From NCBI RefSeq assembly GCF_003858655.1, contig NZ_RQXV01000005.1, positions 186,001 to 250,000 of the forward strand: 64,000 nt of DNA, written 5' to 3'. Position numbers and translations under genes: made by a program. A model generated the notes under the pieces. It made no database searches and was not told the origin of the DNA. It saw only the letters and a program-made list of their open reading frames with translations. The DNA comes from Amphritea balenae. Lineage in GTDB: Bacteria; Pseudomonadota; Gammaproteobacteria; Pseudomonadales; Balneatricaceae. Of the stretch, positions 8,746-17,562 are shown piece by piece; position 1 is the first letter of the stretch; every line of letters starts with the position of its first letter.

Positions 8746-9354
8746 TTAGTCAGTTGATAAAGAGTTGAGCAGGTACTCCGCTGCGCTGCGGGCCGGCTGA
8801 CGGTACTGCTGGTTCATCCCTAGTGGCGCCAGGGAATCAAGGTTGAAATAGAGTGAGATCAGTCCGAAAGAAACAGCCTCAAGCCGGGCGTTATCCGCCT
8901 TAGGAAACTGCCCTTGTAAGATAAAGGTAATATCGTCGGTAAAGCCCTGCATCCAGGCCTGCATCCGCTGTCGTAACGCTGCGTCGCGACCGGCGGAGAA
9001 GATCAGGGATTCGATCACCAGAATATATTCTCCGTCACTGTACTGATCGCTGAACAGCCCTTCTAATAACAGCTCTGTGCAGCTCTTTTTACAGTTCTCT
9101 TTACTCTCCTTGGTGGGCAGTGATTCGATAAAGCCGCTCCACTGCTGTTGCGATTGCTCTAGCACCCGGTCCACCAGCATGGACTCAAGCTCCTCCCGGT
9201 TACCGGCAAAATGTCGTACCAGGCTACGCTTCAGGCCAGACTCATCTGCGATGCGCTCTAAAGTACTGCCGTCAATTCCGTAACGGGCAACACAGCGATA
9301 GAAGGCATTAAGAATCTCTTCGATGCGTTCCTCTTTCTTACTGGGACGACCCAT
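8746..9354 (-). CDS. TetR/AcrR family transcriptional regulator
   Basis: A 202-residue TetR-type repressor. The N-terminal helix-turn-helix is clear (about residues 12-55: ILNAFYRCVARYGIDGSTLE followed by IADESGLKRSLVRHF). The C-terminal ligand domain is not assignable. It is the first gene of a minus-strand operon and is divergent from the Rieske oxygenase. Two inverted repeats in the shared promoter region (9400-9413 and 9435-9452) are good candidate operators, so it probably controls itself, the hydroxylase operon and the oxygenase. Confidence 0.9.
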   Translation of the reverse strand: MGRPSKKEERIEEILNAFYRCVARYGIDGSTLERIADESGLKRSLVRHFAGNREELESMLVDRVLEQSQQQWSGFIESLPTKESKENCKKSCTELLLEGLFSDQYSDGEYILVIESLIFSAGRDAALRQRMQAWMQGFTDDITFILQGQFPKADNARLEAVSFGLISLYFNLDSLAPLGMNQQYRQPARSAAEYLLNSLSTD

Positions 9355-9399
9355 TAATCTGCTCCACTATCAGCGCCAAAAAATAACCCAGGCATTTAT

Positions 9400-9452
9400 T
9401 GTCATTTGTGACAGTTTAAATTAACATCGAATAAATTGTCAAATAAGACAAT
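9400..9452. promoter_or_regulatory. Two TetR-operator-like palindromes in divergent promoter
   Basis: Site 1 is TGTCA-N4-TGACA (9400-9413). Site 2 is ATTGTC-N6-GACAAT (9435-9452), a perfect 6-bp-arm palindrome. Both share the TTGTC core and lie in the gap between tetR and the Rieske gene, 46-98 nt from the tetR start. Assignment to the adjacent TetR is inferred from position and symmetry. Confidence 0.6.
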
Positions 9453-9519
9453 AAACTATTTTATTCGAGTACAGGGCAAACCATCCCCGTATGCCCGGCT
9501 ATGCCATATGGAGAAAATA

Positions 9520-10677
9520 ATGAACCAAACGCTGATGAGTGCTTATAAAGAATCTGCCCAGGCATCGCTGGAACAAGCAAATGGCCTGCCGCTGGCGGTA
9601 TATCACGACCCGTCAGTTTTCGATGCGGAGATCAAAGAGGTGTTTCTGAATGATTGGGTGTTTGCCTGCGCTGAAGCTCAGTTAAGCCAAAGCGGAGATT
9701 ACTATGCTTTTGAGATCGCCCGCGAGCCGTTGGTGATTATCCGTGGTAAAGATGGTGCACTTCGGGCTCTTTCCAATATCTGCCGCCACCGGGGTACCCC
9801 GCTGCTGGATCCGGGTTTTGGCCAAATAGGTAAAAATATCGTTTGTCCTTACCATGCCTGGACATTCGACGATACCGGCGCATTTAAAGGCGCTCCCCTG
9901 ACTGGTGAGATCAAGGTAGATAAAGAGAAGCACTGCCTACCGGAATTTGCCATTGCCAGCTGGAACGGGCTTATCTTTGTCAATCTGTCTGACGCGCCAC
10001 GGCCCTTCAGTGAAAAGGTTGAAGGTTTGGATAGCTACCTGTCGCTGTTTGACCTGCAACGCTTTAAGCAGCCCTACCAGATGCCCACCGAGCATTGGGA
10101 CAGTAACTGGAAACTGGCAGTTGAGAACGGTATCGAAAGCTACCACCTGTTTAAGGTTCATAAAGAAACGCTGGAAACCACCACTCCCAGCAAACAGGCC
10201 TATTATGTGGCAGGCAGTTCAGAGTGGACTCTTACCGGTGGGAAGATGAAAGATGACCGGGGTACTCTGAGCAAATGGCTAAGCGGCAATTATCCCGAAG
10301 CTTACGATCACTACCTGTTACTGTTCCTGCCACCGTCGCTGGTCGCGGTCATTACCTACGATGGCCTGAACTGGATTCAGATTATGCCCCGAGGACCTGA
10401 ACAGTGCGCCGTGATACCCGGTGGCCTGCTGGAACATAAAACTACCAACTTTAACTCGCCGGAGTTTCAGTTTACTCAGGCGTTCCTGAATGAAGACAAG
10501 CAGATCTGCGAACGGGTACAACAAGGAATGCATGCCCGTAAAGGCAAAGGCGGCAAGCTGGTCAGTATGGAGAAGATTCTGGTAGATTTCCGTCAGTACC
10601 TCGCTAATCGCTTGTTCCAGACTGAACCCGATCCGTTTATTGAAACCGAACAGGCACAACGCTTTTATGCCGAGTAA
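9520..10677 (+). CDS. Rieske non-heme iron oxygenase, alpha subunit
   Basis: Catalytic subunit of a Rieske-type oxygenase. The [2Fe-2S] ligands C88-x-H90 (NICRHRGTPLL) and C109-x2-H112 (VCPYHAWTFD) are present. The mononuclear iron site shows ENGIESYHLFKVH with His209 and His214. At 385 residues, length fits the alpha subunits of quaternary-amine or aromatic oxygenases (carnitine, betaine, choline types). ATG 9520 is chosen for the GGAG 6 nt upstream; upstream in-frame ATGs lack one. No reductase or ferredoxin partner lies in the window. It is divergent from a TetR operon with a membrane hydroxylase. The substrate is not predictable here. Confidence 0.9.
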   Translation: MNQTLMSAYKESAQASLEQANGLPLAVYHDPSVFDAEIKEVFLNDWVFACAEAQLSQSGDYYAFEIAREPLVIIRGKDGALRALSNICRHRGTPLLDPGFGQIGKNIVCPYHAWTFDDTGAFKGAPLTGEIKVDKEKHCLPEFAIASWNGLIFVNLSDAPRPFSEKVEGLDSYLSLFDLQRFKQPYQMPTEHWDSNWKLAVENGIESYHLFKVHKETLETTTPSKQAYYVAGSSEWTLTGGKMKDDRGTLSKWLSGNYPEAYDHYLLLFLPPSLVAVITYDGLNWIQIMPRGPEQCAVIPGGLLEHKTTNFNSPEFQFTQAFLNEDKQICERVQQGMHARKGKGGKLVSMEKILVDFRQYLANRLFQTEPDPFIETEQAQRFYAE

Positions 10678-10700
10678 ACGTTGTGCTTTGTCTAGCAAGT

Positions 10701-11004
10701 CTGACGCTTCGCGCAGTAGTCTGATCAGCATAGTATGCCTTGTCTGATCGTATCTCCGATACTTATCCGAACGCTGAGAAACAGCTGTCCGAAAAGTCTA
10801 AAAGATAAGAGCGGGCTTACCACAGAGGACACAGAGGACACAGAGGACACAGAGGACACAGAGAAGATCATAAGATCCGAAGCCCGATCGCTTTGCATAT
10901 GCTAGCTCTATGCTTATCTGCTGGTTACGACTTTTCGGACTTCAGACAAACGAAGTGTTCGGACTAAGGGGCGAAGCCCCTGATCGGACCTCGCCGCGAA
11001 GCGG
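10701..11004. repeat. Hairpin repeat cluster D around a 9-bp tandem array
   Basis: This 332-nt gene-free gap is almost wholly repeat DNA. It contains TTGTCTGATC followed by hairpin GTATC-tcc-GATAC (10750-10762) and TTATCCGA. Another hairpin, GCATA-g-TATGC, lies near 10728-10738. GGGGC-gaa-GCCCC (10968-10980) is followed by TGATCGGA, and CCGC-gaa-GCGG is at 10994-11004. Some flanks read TGTCTGA rather than TGTCCGA, showing drift. The 9-bp array at 10822-10863 sits in the middle, as a shorter version does at 5652-5690. Confidence 0.7.
10822..10863. repeat. ACAGAGGAC 9-bp tandem repeat
   Basis: Four perfect head-to-tail copies of ACAGAGGAC start at 10822, 10831, 10840 and 10849, with a partial fifth (ACAGAG, 10858-10863). 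A degenerate version lies at about 5652-5690. It is non-coding and likely length-variable between strains by slippage. Confidence 0.9.
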
Positions 11005-11009
11005 TGCGT

Positions 11010-11594
11010 CTAAGCCTTTGGCGTCCGTGCCATCACATAAAATTCCGGATTAGGCTGCATAGCCGTCACTATCGCCATCCGGTTCGACAGGCCAAAAAAG
11101 GCGGTAACGCCGGCTATATCTAGAATGTCTTCATCATCGAAACCATGCTCTTTCAGATCGGCATAATCAGCATCGCTAACCAACTCAGGATTACGAGAGA
11201 GCGTCATGGCAAAGTCGAGCATCGCTTTCTGCTTGTCAGTAATTGGCGCGTGCAGGTAGTTGATGGCTATCTGGTCGGCCAACTGAGTATCTTTAGCAAA
11301 GATTCGTAGCAGTGCACCGTGGGCGACTACGCAATACTGGCAACCGTTGGCTGCGCTGGTCGCAACGATGATCATCTCTTTTTCAGCGGCTGTCAGGGTG
11401 CTGCCTTCCCGTTCCATAATGGCATCGTGGTATTCAAAGAAAGCGCGAAACTCTGCCGGGCGATGCGCCAGGGTCAGAAATACGTTAGGGACAAAGCCGG
11501 CTTTATCCTGTACCGCCAGGATACGATCACGGATATCCTCAGGCAGGCTGTTTACATCCGGTACCGGATAACGGCTAATATCATTCTGGCTCAT
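11010..11594 (-). CDS. Peroxidase-related / carboxymuconolactone decarboxylase (AhpD-like) family protein
   Basis: A 194-residue all-helical protein of the CMD/AhpD superfamily, in the uncharacterised peroxidase-related branch. The redox motif is visible as NGCQYCVVAHG (CxxC followed by His), which in AhpD forms the proton-relay active site for alkylhydroperoxide reduction. A good AGAGGAT ribosome site precedes ATG. It is divergent from the GlxA-type regulator at 11781, which may control it. Detoxification of peroxides is inferred from the family; a decarboxylase function is unlikely. Confidence 0.87.
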   Translation of the reverse strand: MSQNDISRYPVPDVNSLPEDIRDRILAVQDKAGFVPNVFLTLAHRPAEFRAFFEYHDAIMEREGSTLTAAEKEMIIVATSAANGCQYCVVAHGALLRIFAKDTQLADQIAINYLHAPITDKQKAMLDFAMTLSRNPELVSDADYADLKEHGFDDEDILDIAGVTAFFGLSNRMAIVTAMQPNPEFYVMARTPKA

Positions 11595-11780
11595 GGATTT
11601 TATCCTCTTTAGTCGTCTCTAAAATTTGAGTATCGCTTCTATTTCTTCAGTCTGTTGGTTACTCTAACAGCCAAAACTGACAATATTCAGACACAAACAC
11701 GCCATTTATCGCGCGTATCAGGTCATACTGCCATTATCTGATAAAAGCAGCGACGTTATTAACAGGATGAATCGACCCTT

Positions 11781-12764
11781 ATGTATCAAGTTCTGGGCTT
11801 AGCCTTTGATGGCTGTCAGGCATCCGGGCTAACCGCCCCCTTCGATGTGTTTAATGTGGTTAACTCCATCTGGCGCCACCAGCGGGAAGAAGACAGCGAT
11901 CTTTACCATTGTTCGTTGGTCACTGCGACCGGCGAGCCGTTGAACTGTTCCAACGGTATGCAGATGCGGGCTGACTTTTCACTCGACAATGCCCCTAAGC
12001 CTGATCTGATTCTGATTCCCGGTATTCACCACCTTAACAGCCACTCGTTGTTAAATAATCTGAAACAGCTGGGCAGAGAGCAACACTGGCTGCAGCAACA
12101 GATCGATCAGGGTGTGACTATCGCAGCCAACTGTAGCGGCGTCTTTCTGCTGGCAGAAACCGGCGCGCTGAATAGCCGTAGTGCTGCAACATCCTGGTGG
12201 TTAGGCGGACTGTTCAGCAAACGCTATCCTGATGCGGTGCTTAATAAAGACAGCTTGCTGGTTGAGGATGGCCGTTATTACAGCACCGGATCTATGAGTG
12301 CCAATATCGGGGTTATGTTAAGAATCGTCGAGCAACAAGTCGGCCGACAGTTAGCTCAATCAGCTGCTAAAACGATGTTAATCGATGCGTCACAGAGCTT
12401 TGCCTCGCCTTACCTGTTTATGCAGGAACAGAGCGAACATCAGGATAGCCTGGTGCTGGCGGTCGAAAGTCAGTTACAGCGGGATATTGCACAGAAGATT
12501 AATCTGGAAGAGCTGGCCGCCATGCATTCGGTCAGTGTCCGGACACTTTCGCGTCGCTTTAAACAAGCCAACGGCATTGGTCTGTCTGACTATCTGCAAC
12601 GGCTTCGTCTGGAACAAACTAAATTGCTGTTAGAAACCACAAGTCTTTCGATCGAACAGATCGTGGACCGGATCGGCTATAGCAGCCAGAGCTCATTACG
12701 CCGGCTGTTCCAGAAAGAGCTGGGGATGTCACCCAGAGAGTACAGGACAGCAAAGCTGTCCTGA
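11781..12764 (+). CDS. GlxA family transcriptional regulator (DJ-1/PfpI + AraC HTH)
   Basis: A 327-residue regulator with an N-terminal DJ-1/PfpI-type domain (about 1-190, elbow cysteine in AANCSGVFLLAETGAL) and a C-terminal AraC double helix-turn-helix (about 225-325). The AraC signature IVDRIGYSSQSSLRRLFQKE is present. Family members (GbdR, CdhR, SouR types) often respond to quaternary amines or methylated amino acids. It is divergent from the AhpD-like gene at 11010-11594. Whether it also controls the Rieske oxygenase 1.1 kb away is unknown. Confidence 0.9.
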   Translation: MYQVLGLAFDGCQASGLTAPFDVFNVVNSIWRHQREEDSDLYHCSLVTATGEPLNCSNGMQMRADFSLDNAPKPDLILIPGIHHLNSHSLLNNLKQLGREQHWLQQQIDQGVTIAANCSGVFLLAETGALNSRSAATSWWLGGLFSKRYPDAVLNKDSLLVEDGRYYSTGSMSANIGVMLRIVEQQVGRQLAQSAAKTMLIDASQSFASPYLFMQEQSEHQDSLVLAVESQLQRDIAQKINLEELAAMHSVSVRTLSRRFKQANGIGLSDYLQRLRLEQTKLLLETTSLSIEQIVDRIGYSSQSSLRRLFQKELGMSPREYRTAKLS

Positions 12765-13251
12765 TTCACTTCGCTTAATTGCTTCGCAAGGGTCGCTAGA
12801 ACGTTGCTACGCAACTCACTGGGAGCTAAACCAAAAACTGAGTTTTCCTTGCTAGAACAGGCGTAAAATCTGCCTAACTGGTGCGAAGCGCGTTCTTGCC
12901 AGAATAATTAATATTCCATAAAGTTAGCACCAAAATAGTCTTTATAACCAAAACGCAAACCCAAAGACATAAACAATATTAGCTCTGACTGTCCCCCTAA
13001 GTATAATGCGCTGCATCATAGTGGGTCGCCTTACCTGGCACTGACTCCACCCTGTTTATTACCTCCTGCATTCCAAAAGAAAAGCAGGTTTTTTTATGCT
13101 GCGTCGTCTGCTTATCCACAGACGGCAAGCGCCAACCCGATCCGGTGATCCTGGCCCGAAAGTGTTAGCACTTTTCCGGCTTATTGCTGTTTGCGTTGCT
13201 GTCGTTTGTTCTGCACGTAGCGAATTAGTTTCTGCAATCCGGGAGTCTAAA
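12765..13251 (+). other. Gene-free stretch: degenerate repeats and structured leader of the NhaC-type gene
   Basis: The first part (12768-12900) holds degenerate repeats such as GTTGC-tac-GCAAC beside TCGCTAGAAC. From about 13060 it looks structured: CCTGC...GCAGG then seven T (13065-13095, a weak terminator-like element), hairpin CGTCTG...CAGACG (about 13107-13127), and CCGAAAGTG-tta-GCACTTTTCCGG (about 13157-13181). An in-frame extension from 13096 has no stop but looks non-coding. I compared it mentally with lysine, guanidine and glycine riboswitches and found no match. Confidence 0.4.
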
Positions 13252-14580
13252 ATGAGAGCCAACCCGCTCGCGCTATTACCTCTGTTACTGTTTCTGGCCC
13301 TGTTTATCGGTAGCGGTGTTTACTATCAGTCACAAAATGTTGATTTTGCCTTTTACCAGATCTCTGCGCCGGTGGCGATTCTGCCTGCCATAGTGCTGGC
13401 TCTGATTCTTGGCAAAGGCGCGCTGAATAAACGTCTTGAAACCTTCATCGCCGGTGTCGGTGACAGCAATATCATTACCATGTGTCTGATCTATCTGTTG
13501 GCAGGCGGCTTTGCCAGCGTAGCTAAAGCGGTTGGCGGTGTTGATGCTACGGTTAACTTTGGCCTGAATATTATTCCAACTGAGTTGGTGCTGCCTGGCT
13601 TATTTGTCATTACTGCATTTATCGCTACGGCCATGGGCACCTCTATGGGAACTATCGCTGCGATGGCTCCGATTGCGCTGGGCCTGACCGAGGTTAGCGA
13701 CCTTTCCCTGCCGCTCTGCATAGGTGCTGTAGTGGGTGGTGCGATGTTCGGCGATAACCTGTCGATCATCTCCGATACCACCATCGCGGCAACCCGCTCC
13801 CAGGGCTGTGAGATGCGCGACAAGTTTCGCATGAATTTTAAGATTGCTATGCCTGCGGCACTGATCACGCTGGTATGGCTTTATCTGCAGGGTTCCAGTG
13901 CAACCATTGCCGAAGCAAGTGACTATGAAATGATTAAGGTTCTACCTTATCTGGCTGTACTGGGTATGGCGCTGGCCGGCATTAATGTTCTGCTAGTGCT
14001 ATTCAGCGGTATCGTGCTGGCCGGTGCTATCGGTCTGGGTGCGCTACCTGATTATTCAGTAGCCCAGTTCTCCAAGGATATTTACGGTGGCTATACCGGT
14101 ATGCAGGAGATCATGATCCTGTCGATGCTGATCGGTGGTCTGGGTGCACTGATGAAAGCTCAGGGGGGTTTAGAATTTCTGGCCCGCCAGATCGATCGCC
14201 TGACCAGCAAAGGGGACAATTCAGGAAGCCGTCGTGGCGGAGAGATCGGCATCAGCACAGCAGTTGCCCTGACCAACGCTTGTACTGCGAATAACACAGT
14301 AGCGATTATTATCTGTGGCGGCCTGGCCAAAGATATCGCCACTCGCAATAACGTTGATCCAAAACGTAGCGCCTGCTTACTGGATATCTTCTCCTGTGTG
14401 GTTCAGGGCCTGTTACCATATGGTGCGCAGGTGCTGCTGGCAGGGTCTATTGCAGGACTGTCACCGCTGGTTGTAATCGGCAATATTCACTACAGCTGGT
14501 TACTGGGAGTGATTGCGATCGGCACTATTATTGTTGGTGGCGTTCAGCGAAAATCCGGGAAAACGGTGGCTGTTAATTAA
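13252..14580 (+). CDS. Na+/H+ antiporter NhaC family transporter
   Basis: A 442-residue polytopic membrane protein of the NhaC family, a Na+-coupled antiporter family that also includes amino-acid transporters. It carries the family motif GDNLSIISDTTIAATRSQG and a second conserved segment ALTNACTANNTVAIIICGG, with about eleven membrane segments. ATG 13252 is preferred because GGGAG lies 6 nt upstream; the longer frame from 13096 begins inside a probable leader. It is monocistronic. Substrate (Na+/H+ exchange or amino acid uptake) cannot be decided. Confidence 0.88.
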   Translation: MRANPLALLPLLLFLALFIGSGVYYQSQNVDFAFYQISAPVAILPAIVLALILGKGALNKRLETFIAGVGDSNIITMCLIYLLAGGFASVAKAVGGVDATVNFGLNIIPTELVLPGLFVITAFIATAMGTSMGTIAAMAPIALGLTEVSDLSLPLCIGAVVGGAMFGDNLSIISDTTIAATRSQGCEMRDKFRMNFKIAMPAALITLVWLYLQGSSATIAEASDYEMIKVLPYLAVLGMALAGINVLLVLFSGIVLAGAIGLGALPDYSVAQFSKDIYGGYTGMQEIMILSMLIGGLGALMKAQGGLEFLARQIDRLTSKGDNSGSRRGGEIGISTAVALTNACTANNTVAIIICGGLAKDIATRNNVDPKRSACLLDIFSCVVQGLLPYGAQVLLAGSIAGLSPLVVIGNIHYSWLLGVIAIGTIIVGGVQRKSGKTVAVN

Positions 14581-14750
14581 CAAGTAGCTGGACCGAACTC
14601 GCTTTGCTCAAGTAGCTAAACGAAAAGCATCGTTTACTTTGCTAGAAAATGTACAGGCCTTACAACCCGGCTATATCAGTGAACTTAGATTGCTTTGAGT
14701 AATCTATACCTAAGTACCGGGCTGTTACTGATCATTTAGAGAGAGAAATT

Positions 14751-15209
14751 ATGTATAAAATTCTGTTTTCTACCCTGCTTATCTGTATCAGTAGCTTCAG
14801 CTTTGCAGCAGAGCCGGTGAGTATGAGTTACTGGAACAAGGTCGCTATTGAGGGTCATGATACGGTGGCTTATCACGATACCCATGTTCGAAGTTCACAC
14901 CAACAGGTATTAGGACAGAAACAGTTTACCGTTGACTGGGGCGGAGCTAAATGGCGCTTCGCCAGTCAGGCCTCGGCCGATAAATTTGCCGCTGATCCAG
15001 CCCGTTACAAGCCGGAATACAACGGCCACTGCGCTAATGCTTTGAGTCTTGGCGAAGGACTGATTAAAACCGATGGTACGGTATGGGAGTTCTTCGGTGA
15101 TCAGCTGCATCTGTTCTACGCCGAGCGGGGCCGCCAACGCTGGTTGAACGGTGACTGGCAAGTTTATAAACAGGACGCCAACAAAGCCTGGCAGGCACTG
15201 ACGCAATAA
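14751..15209 (+). CDS. Exported YHS domain protein
   Basis: A 152-residue secreted or periplasmic protein with a cleavable signal peptide (residues 1-20, ending FSFAA). The following YHS-type domain shows the family pattern from AIEGHDTVAYHD to WRFASQASADKFAADPARYKPEYNGHCANA. YHS proteins are often metal-binding or associated with heavy-metal and copper handling, but function is not established. A strong GAGAGAG Shine-Dalgarno is present. No operon partner. Confidence 0.88.
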   Translation: MYKILFSTLLICISSFSFAAEPVSMSYWNKVAIEGHDTVAYHDTHVRSSHQQVLGQKQFTVDWGGAKWRFASQASADKFAADPARYKPEYNGHCANALSLGEGLIKTDGTVWEFFGDQLHLFYAERGRQRWLNGDWQVYKQDANKAWQALTQ

Positions 15210-15262
15210 CCTGCTGTACTCACTTAGGTAGCCACTAACTATATAACCAGCATGGCTGCTGA

Positions 15263-16459
15263 CTAGGGAGTGTTGCGCAATGCAGCGCTCTTAACACGAC
15301 CCTGCCAGATAACTTCGTTACCAGGGCCAGGCTGATATGGCACTAACAGAGCCAGAATCAAAGAGATACCGCCCATCGCAGCCCCGGTAAGAAATACCGC
15401 TGCAGGTGAAACTATCCACAACAGTCCATAAGCCGCCGGCAACGCGACCGCGGCAATATGGTTGATCGAAAACGCCACACCTGCGGTGGACGCCATATCT
15501 TTCGGGTCGGCTATTTTCTGAAGGTAAGTTTTCTGGGCGATCGCCATCGAAAATAGCAGATGATCAATGATATAAAGTGCGATCGCAATCCCTGGATCCG
15601 AGACAAAAGCGTAGGCGGTAAACACCGCGATCAGTCCTATATATTCTACACAGAGCGCTTTTCGCTCACCCCAGTAACCAATCAACCTACCAATTTTTGG
15701 TGCACAGTACATATTCAGCACACCGTTAGCCAGAAACAGAATAGATATCTCGCCAGCACTGAAACCGAACTTTTCCACCATCAGGAAACCGGCAAACACG
15801 ACAAAGATCTGGCGACGCGCCCCTCCCATAAATGTCAGCGCATAGTAAAGCCAGTAACGTTTGCGCAAGATTAGTTTTTTATGCTGCTCAACCTTTTCAG
15901 GAATATACGGGAAGAAAAACCAGCAAAACAGTGCGATCGCACAGGTTATTCCGCCGCCCACCAGATAAACAAACTCCATTCTGATACTGAGAATATCCAG
16001 CGCCAGCCAAACCAGCGCAAACGCGATCAGGCTGGCAAATGACCCTATTGCCACTAACTGACCCAATTTATAAGCCGCATCGCGCTTGTCAAACCACTGC
16101 AGCGATAGCGACTGATTCATAGTTTCGTAGTAATGAAAGCCCAACGACATTAACACCGTGGTGCAATAAAGGCCGACCTCAGAGGGAAAAAAACCGGTCA
16201 ACGCGGTACCGATGCCCAGCAATAGCATAGATAGCAGCGCCAGGGTCTGCTCCCGCATCAGTACCAGCAACAGTACTGCTGCAAATGCCATAAACCCCGG
16301 AATCTCACGCAACGACTGTAAAATACCGATCTCAACACCGGTAAATGCTGCGCGCTCAATAACGAAGTTATTTAACAGAGCTTGCCAGACACCAAAGGAG
16401 ATCGGCATCGCCGCAGCTAACAAGAACAGGAACATTTCAGGACGACGTAAATAACTCAT
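15263..16459 (-). CDS. MFS transporter
   Basis: A 398-residue major facilitator permease with about twelve membrane segments. The two halves are separated by a basic cytoplasmic loop (about residues 193-205, EKVEQHKKLILRKRYWLYY). The start has GGGAGAG upstream. It is divergent from, and only 175 nt away from, the AraC regulator whose translation starts at 16635, a common arrangement for an efflux pump and its regulator. The substrate cannot be inferred. Confidence 0.88.
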   Translation of the reverse strand: MSYLRRPEMFLFLLAAAMPISFGVWQALLNNFVIERAAFTGVEIGILQSLREIPGFMAFAAVLLLVLMREQTLALLSMLLLGIGTALTGFFPSEVGLYCTTVLMSLGFHYYETMNQSLSLQWFDKRDAAYKLGQLVAIGSFASLIAFALVWLALDILSIRMEFVYLVGGGITCAIALFCWFFFPYIPEKVEQHKKLILRKRYWLYYALTFMGGARRQIFVVFAGFLMVEKFGFSAGEISILFLANGVLNMYCAPKIGRLIGYWGERKALCVEYIGLIAVFTAYAFVSDPGIAIALYIIDHLLFSMAIAQKTYLQKIADPKDMASTAGVAFSINHIAAVALPAAYGLLWIVSPAAVFLTGAAMGGISLILALLVPYQPGPGNEVIWQGRVKSAALRNTP

Positions 16460-16634
16460 TTAACACTCTCCCAGTGATTACTGGCGTTAACCTAAAACAG
16501 CAGACAGAGCCCGGATTCTCCCCCTACCTATCAGAAATAGCGGGCAAGCTCCCGGCAAGGCTAATTGCCGCCTCAGCTGCGTATTCAATATGAGTTACTT
16601 TAAAATCGATCGGATTTGGCGTATATACTATGTC

Positions 16635-17465
16635 ATGCCAACTTATATCGCTAAACAGCCAGATCTGCCGGAAGTTCCTAAACACTGGACCCGCTTCGAT
16701 GGCATTCACAGCCCAAGAATTGAGGAGACACCCCGCAAGGTTGTGGTACGCCAGGTTGAACATGAACCCGGCGCCTATGCGCCCTATCACAGCCATGGCT
16801 GGGGTCAGCTGCTGTTTATCTCTGAGGGGCTGATACATGTCTCGGCAAAAGATATCGGTTTCTGGGTTGTACCACCGCAACGGGCGGTCTGGATACCGGC
16901 GTTTACGCAACATGATGCCCGTACCATACACGCGGTTCAGATGCGTAATCTTTATATCTCACCGGATGCCGCCAGTGAGCTGCCTGATCACTGCCAGGTC
17001 ATACATATCACGCCCCTGTTACGGGAACTGATTTTAGCCTTAGGCGAATTCGACACGCTGTACGATGAGGCCGGCGCTGAAGGCCGGCTGGTGCAGGTAT
17101 TTCTGGACCGGCTAAAAACCACCCCTGAAGTACCTCTGAGTCTCCCCCGTCCCAGCGGAAAGATCCTGCAAAAAATTGCTGATTATTTAGCGGCGGACCC
17201 CGCAGATCAGCGCTCAATGGAGGACTGGGCAACAGAACTCGGCACCAGCTCCCGCTCTCTTGCCCGTCATTTTCGCCAGGATACTGGCATGACCTTTGGC
17301 CAGTGGCGCCAGCAGGCCCGTTTACTGGCAGCCCTGACCCGTATAGCCCGGGGAGATCCCATCGCTAATATTGCTCTGGATCTGGGCTACAGCAGCCAGA
17401 GTGCATTTATCGCGATGTTTAAAAAAGCATTAGGCAAAACACCCGGTCGTTACTTTGAGCTCTAG
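16635..17465 (+). CDS. AraC family regulator with N-terminal cupin
   Basis: A regulator of about 277 residues: an N-terminal cupin sensing domain (HEPGAYAPYHSHGWGQLLF and WVVPPQRAVWIPAFTQHDAR) and a C-terminal AraC helix-turn-helix pair (IALDLGYSSQSAFIAMFKKA). The frame is open from ATG 16590, but a promoter-like pair (TTTAAA then TATACT about 17 nt later) lies between the two ATGs. ATG 16635 starting MPTYIAKQ is therefore the better start. It probably regulates the divergent MFS transporter. Confidence 0.87.
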   Translation: MPTYIAKQPDLPEVPKHWTRFDGIHSPRIEETPRKVVVRQVEHEPGAYAPYHSHGWGQLLFISEGLIHVSAKDIGFWVVPPQRAVWIPAFTQHDARTIHAVQMRNLYISPDAASELPDHCQVIHITPLLRELILALGEFDTLYDEAGAEGRLVQVFLDRLKTTPEVPLSLPRPSGKILQKIADYLAADPADQRSMEDWATELGTSSRSLARHFRQDTGMTFGQWRQQARLLAALTRIARGDPIANIALDLGYSSQSAFIAMFKKALGKTPGRYFEL

Positions 17466-17562
17466 GTTTCAAGTACAAGTTTTTTAATACCAGGCGCTGC
17501 TGTTACTACAGATGCTTTGGCTGCTGTGGATAAGTCACCCGCCGGAGCTGCTCAGGGGTTTC

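Noticed and set aside
12960-13251. Lysine, guanidine or glycine riboswitch before the NhaC-type gene
   Set aside because: The conserved cores of these classes could not be found; only generic hairpins are present.
13096-13251. N-terminal extension of the NhaC-type protein
   Set aside because: The extension is Arg-rich and unlike the family, whereas ATG 13252 has a well-placed GGGAG and begins the first membrane helix.
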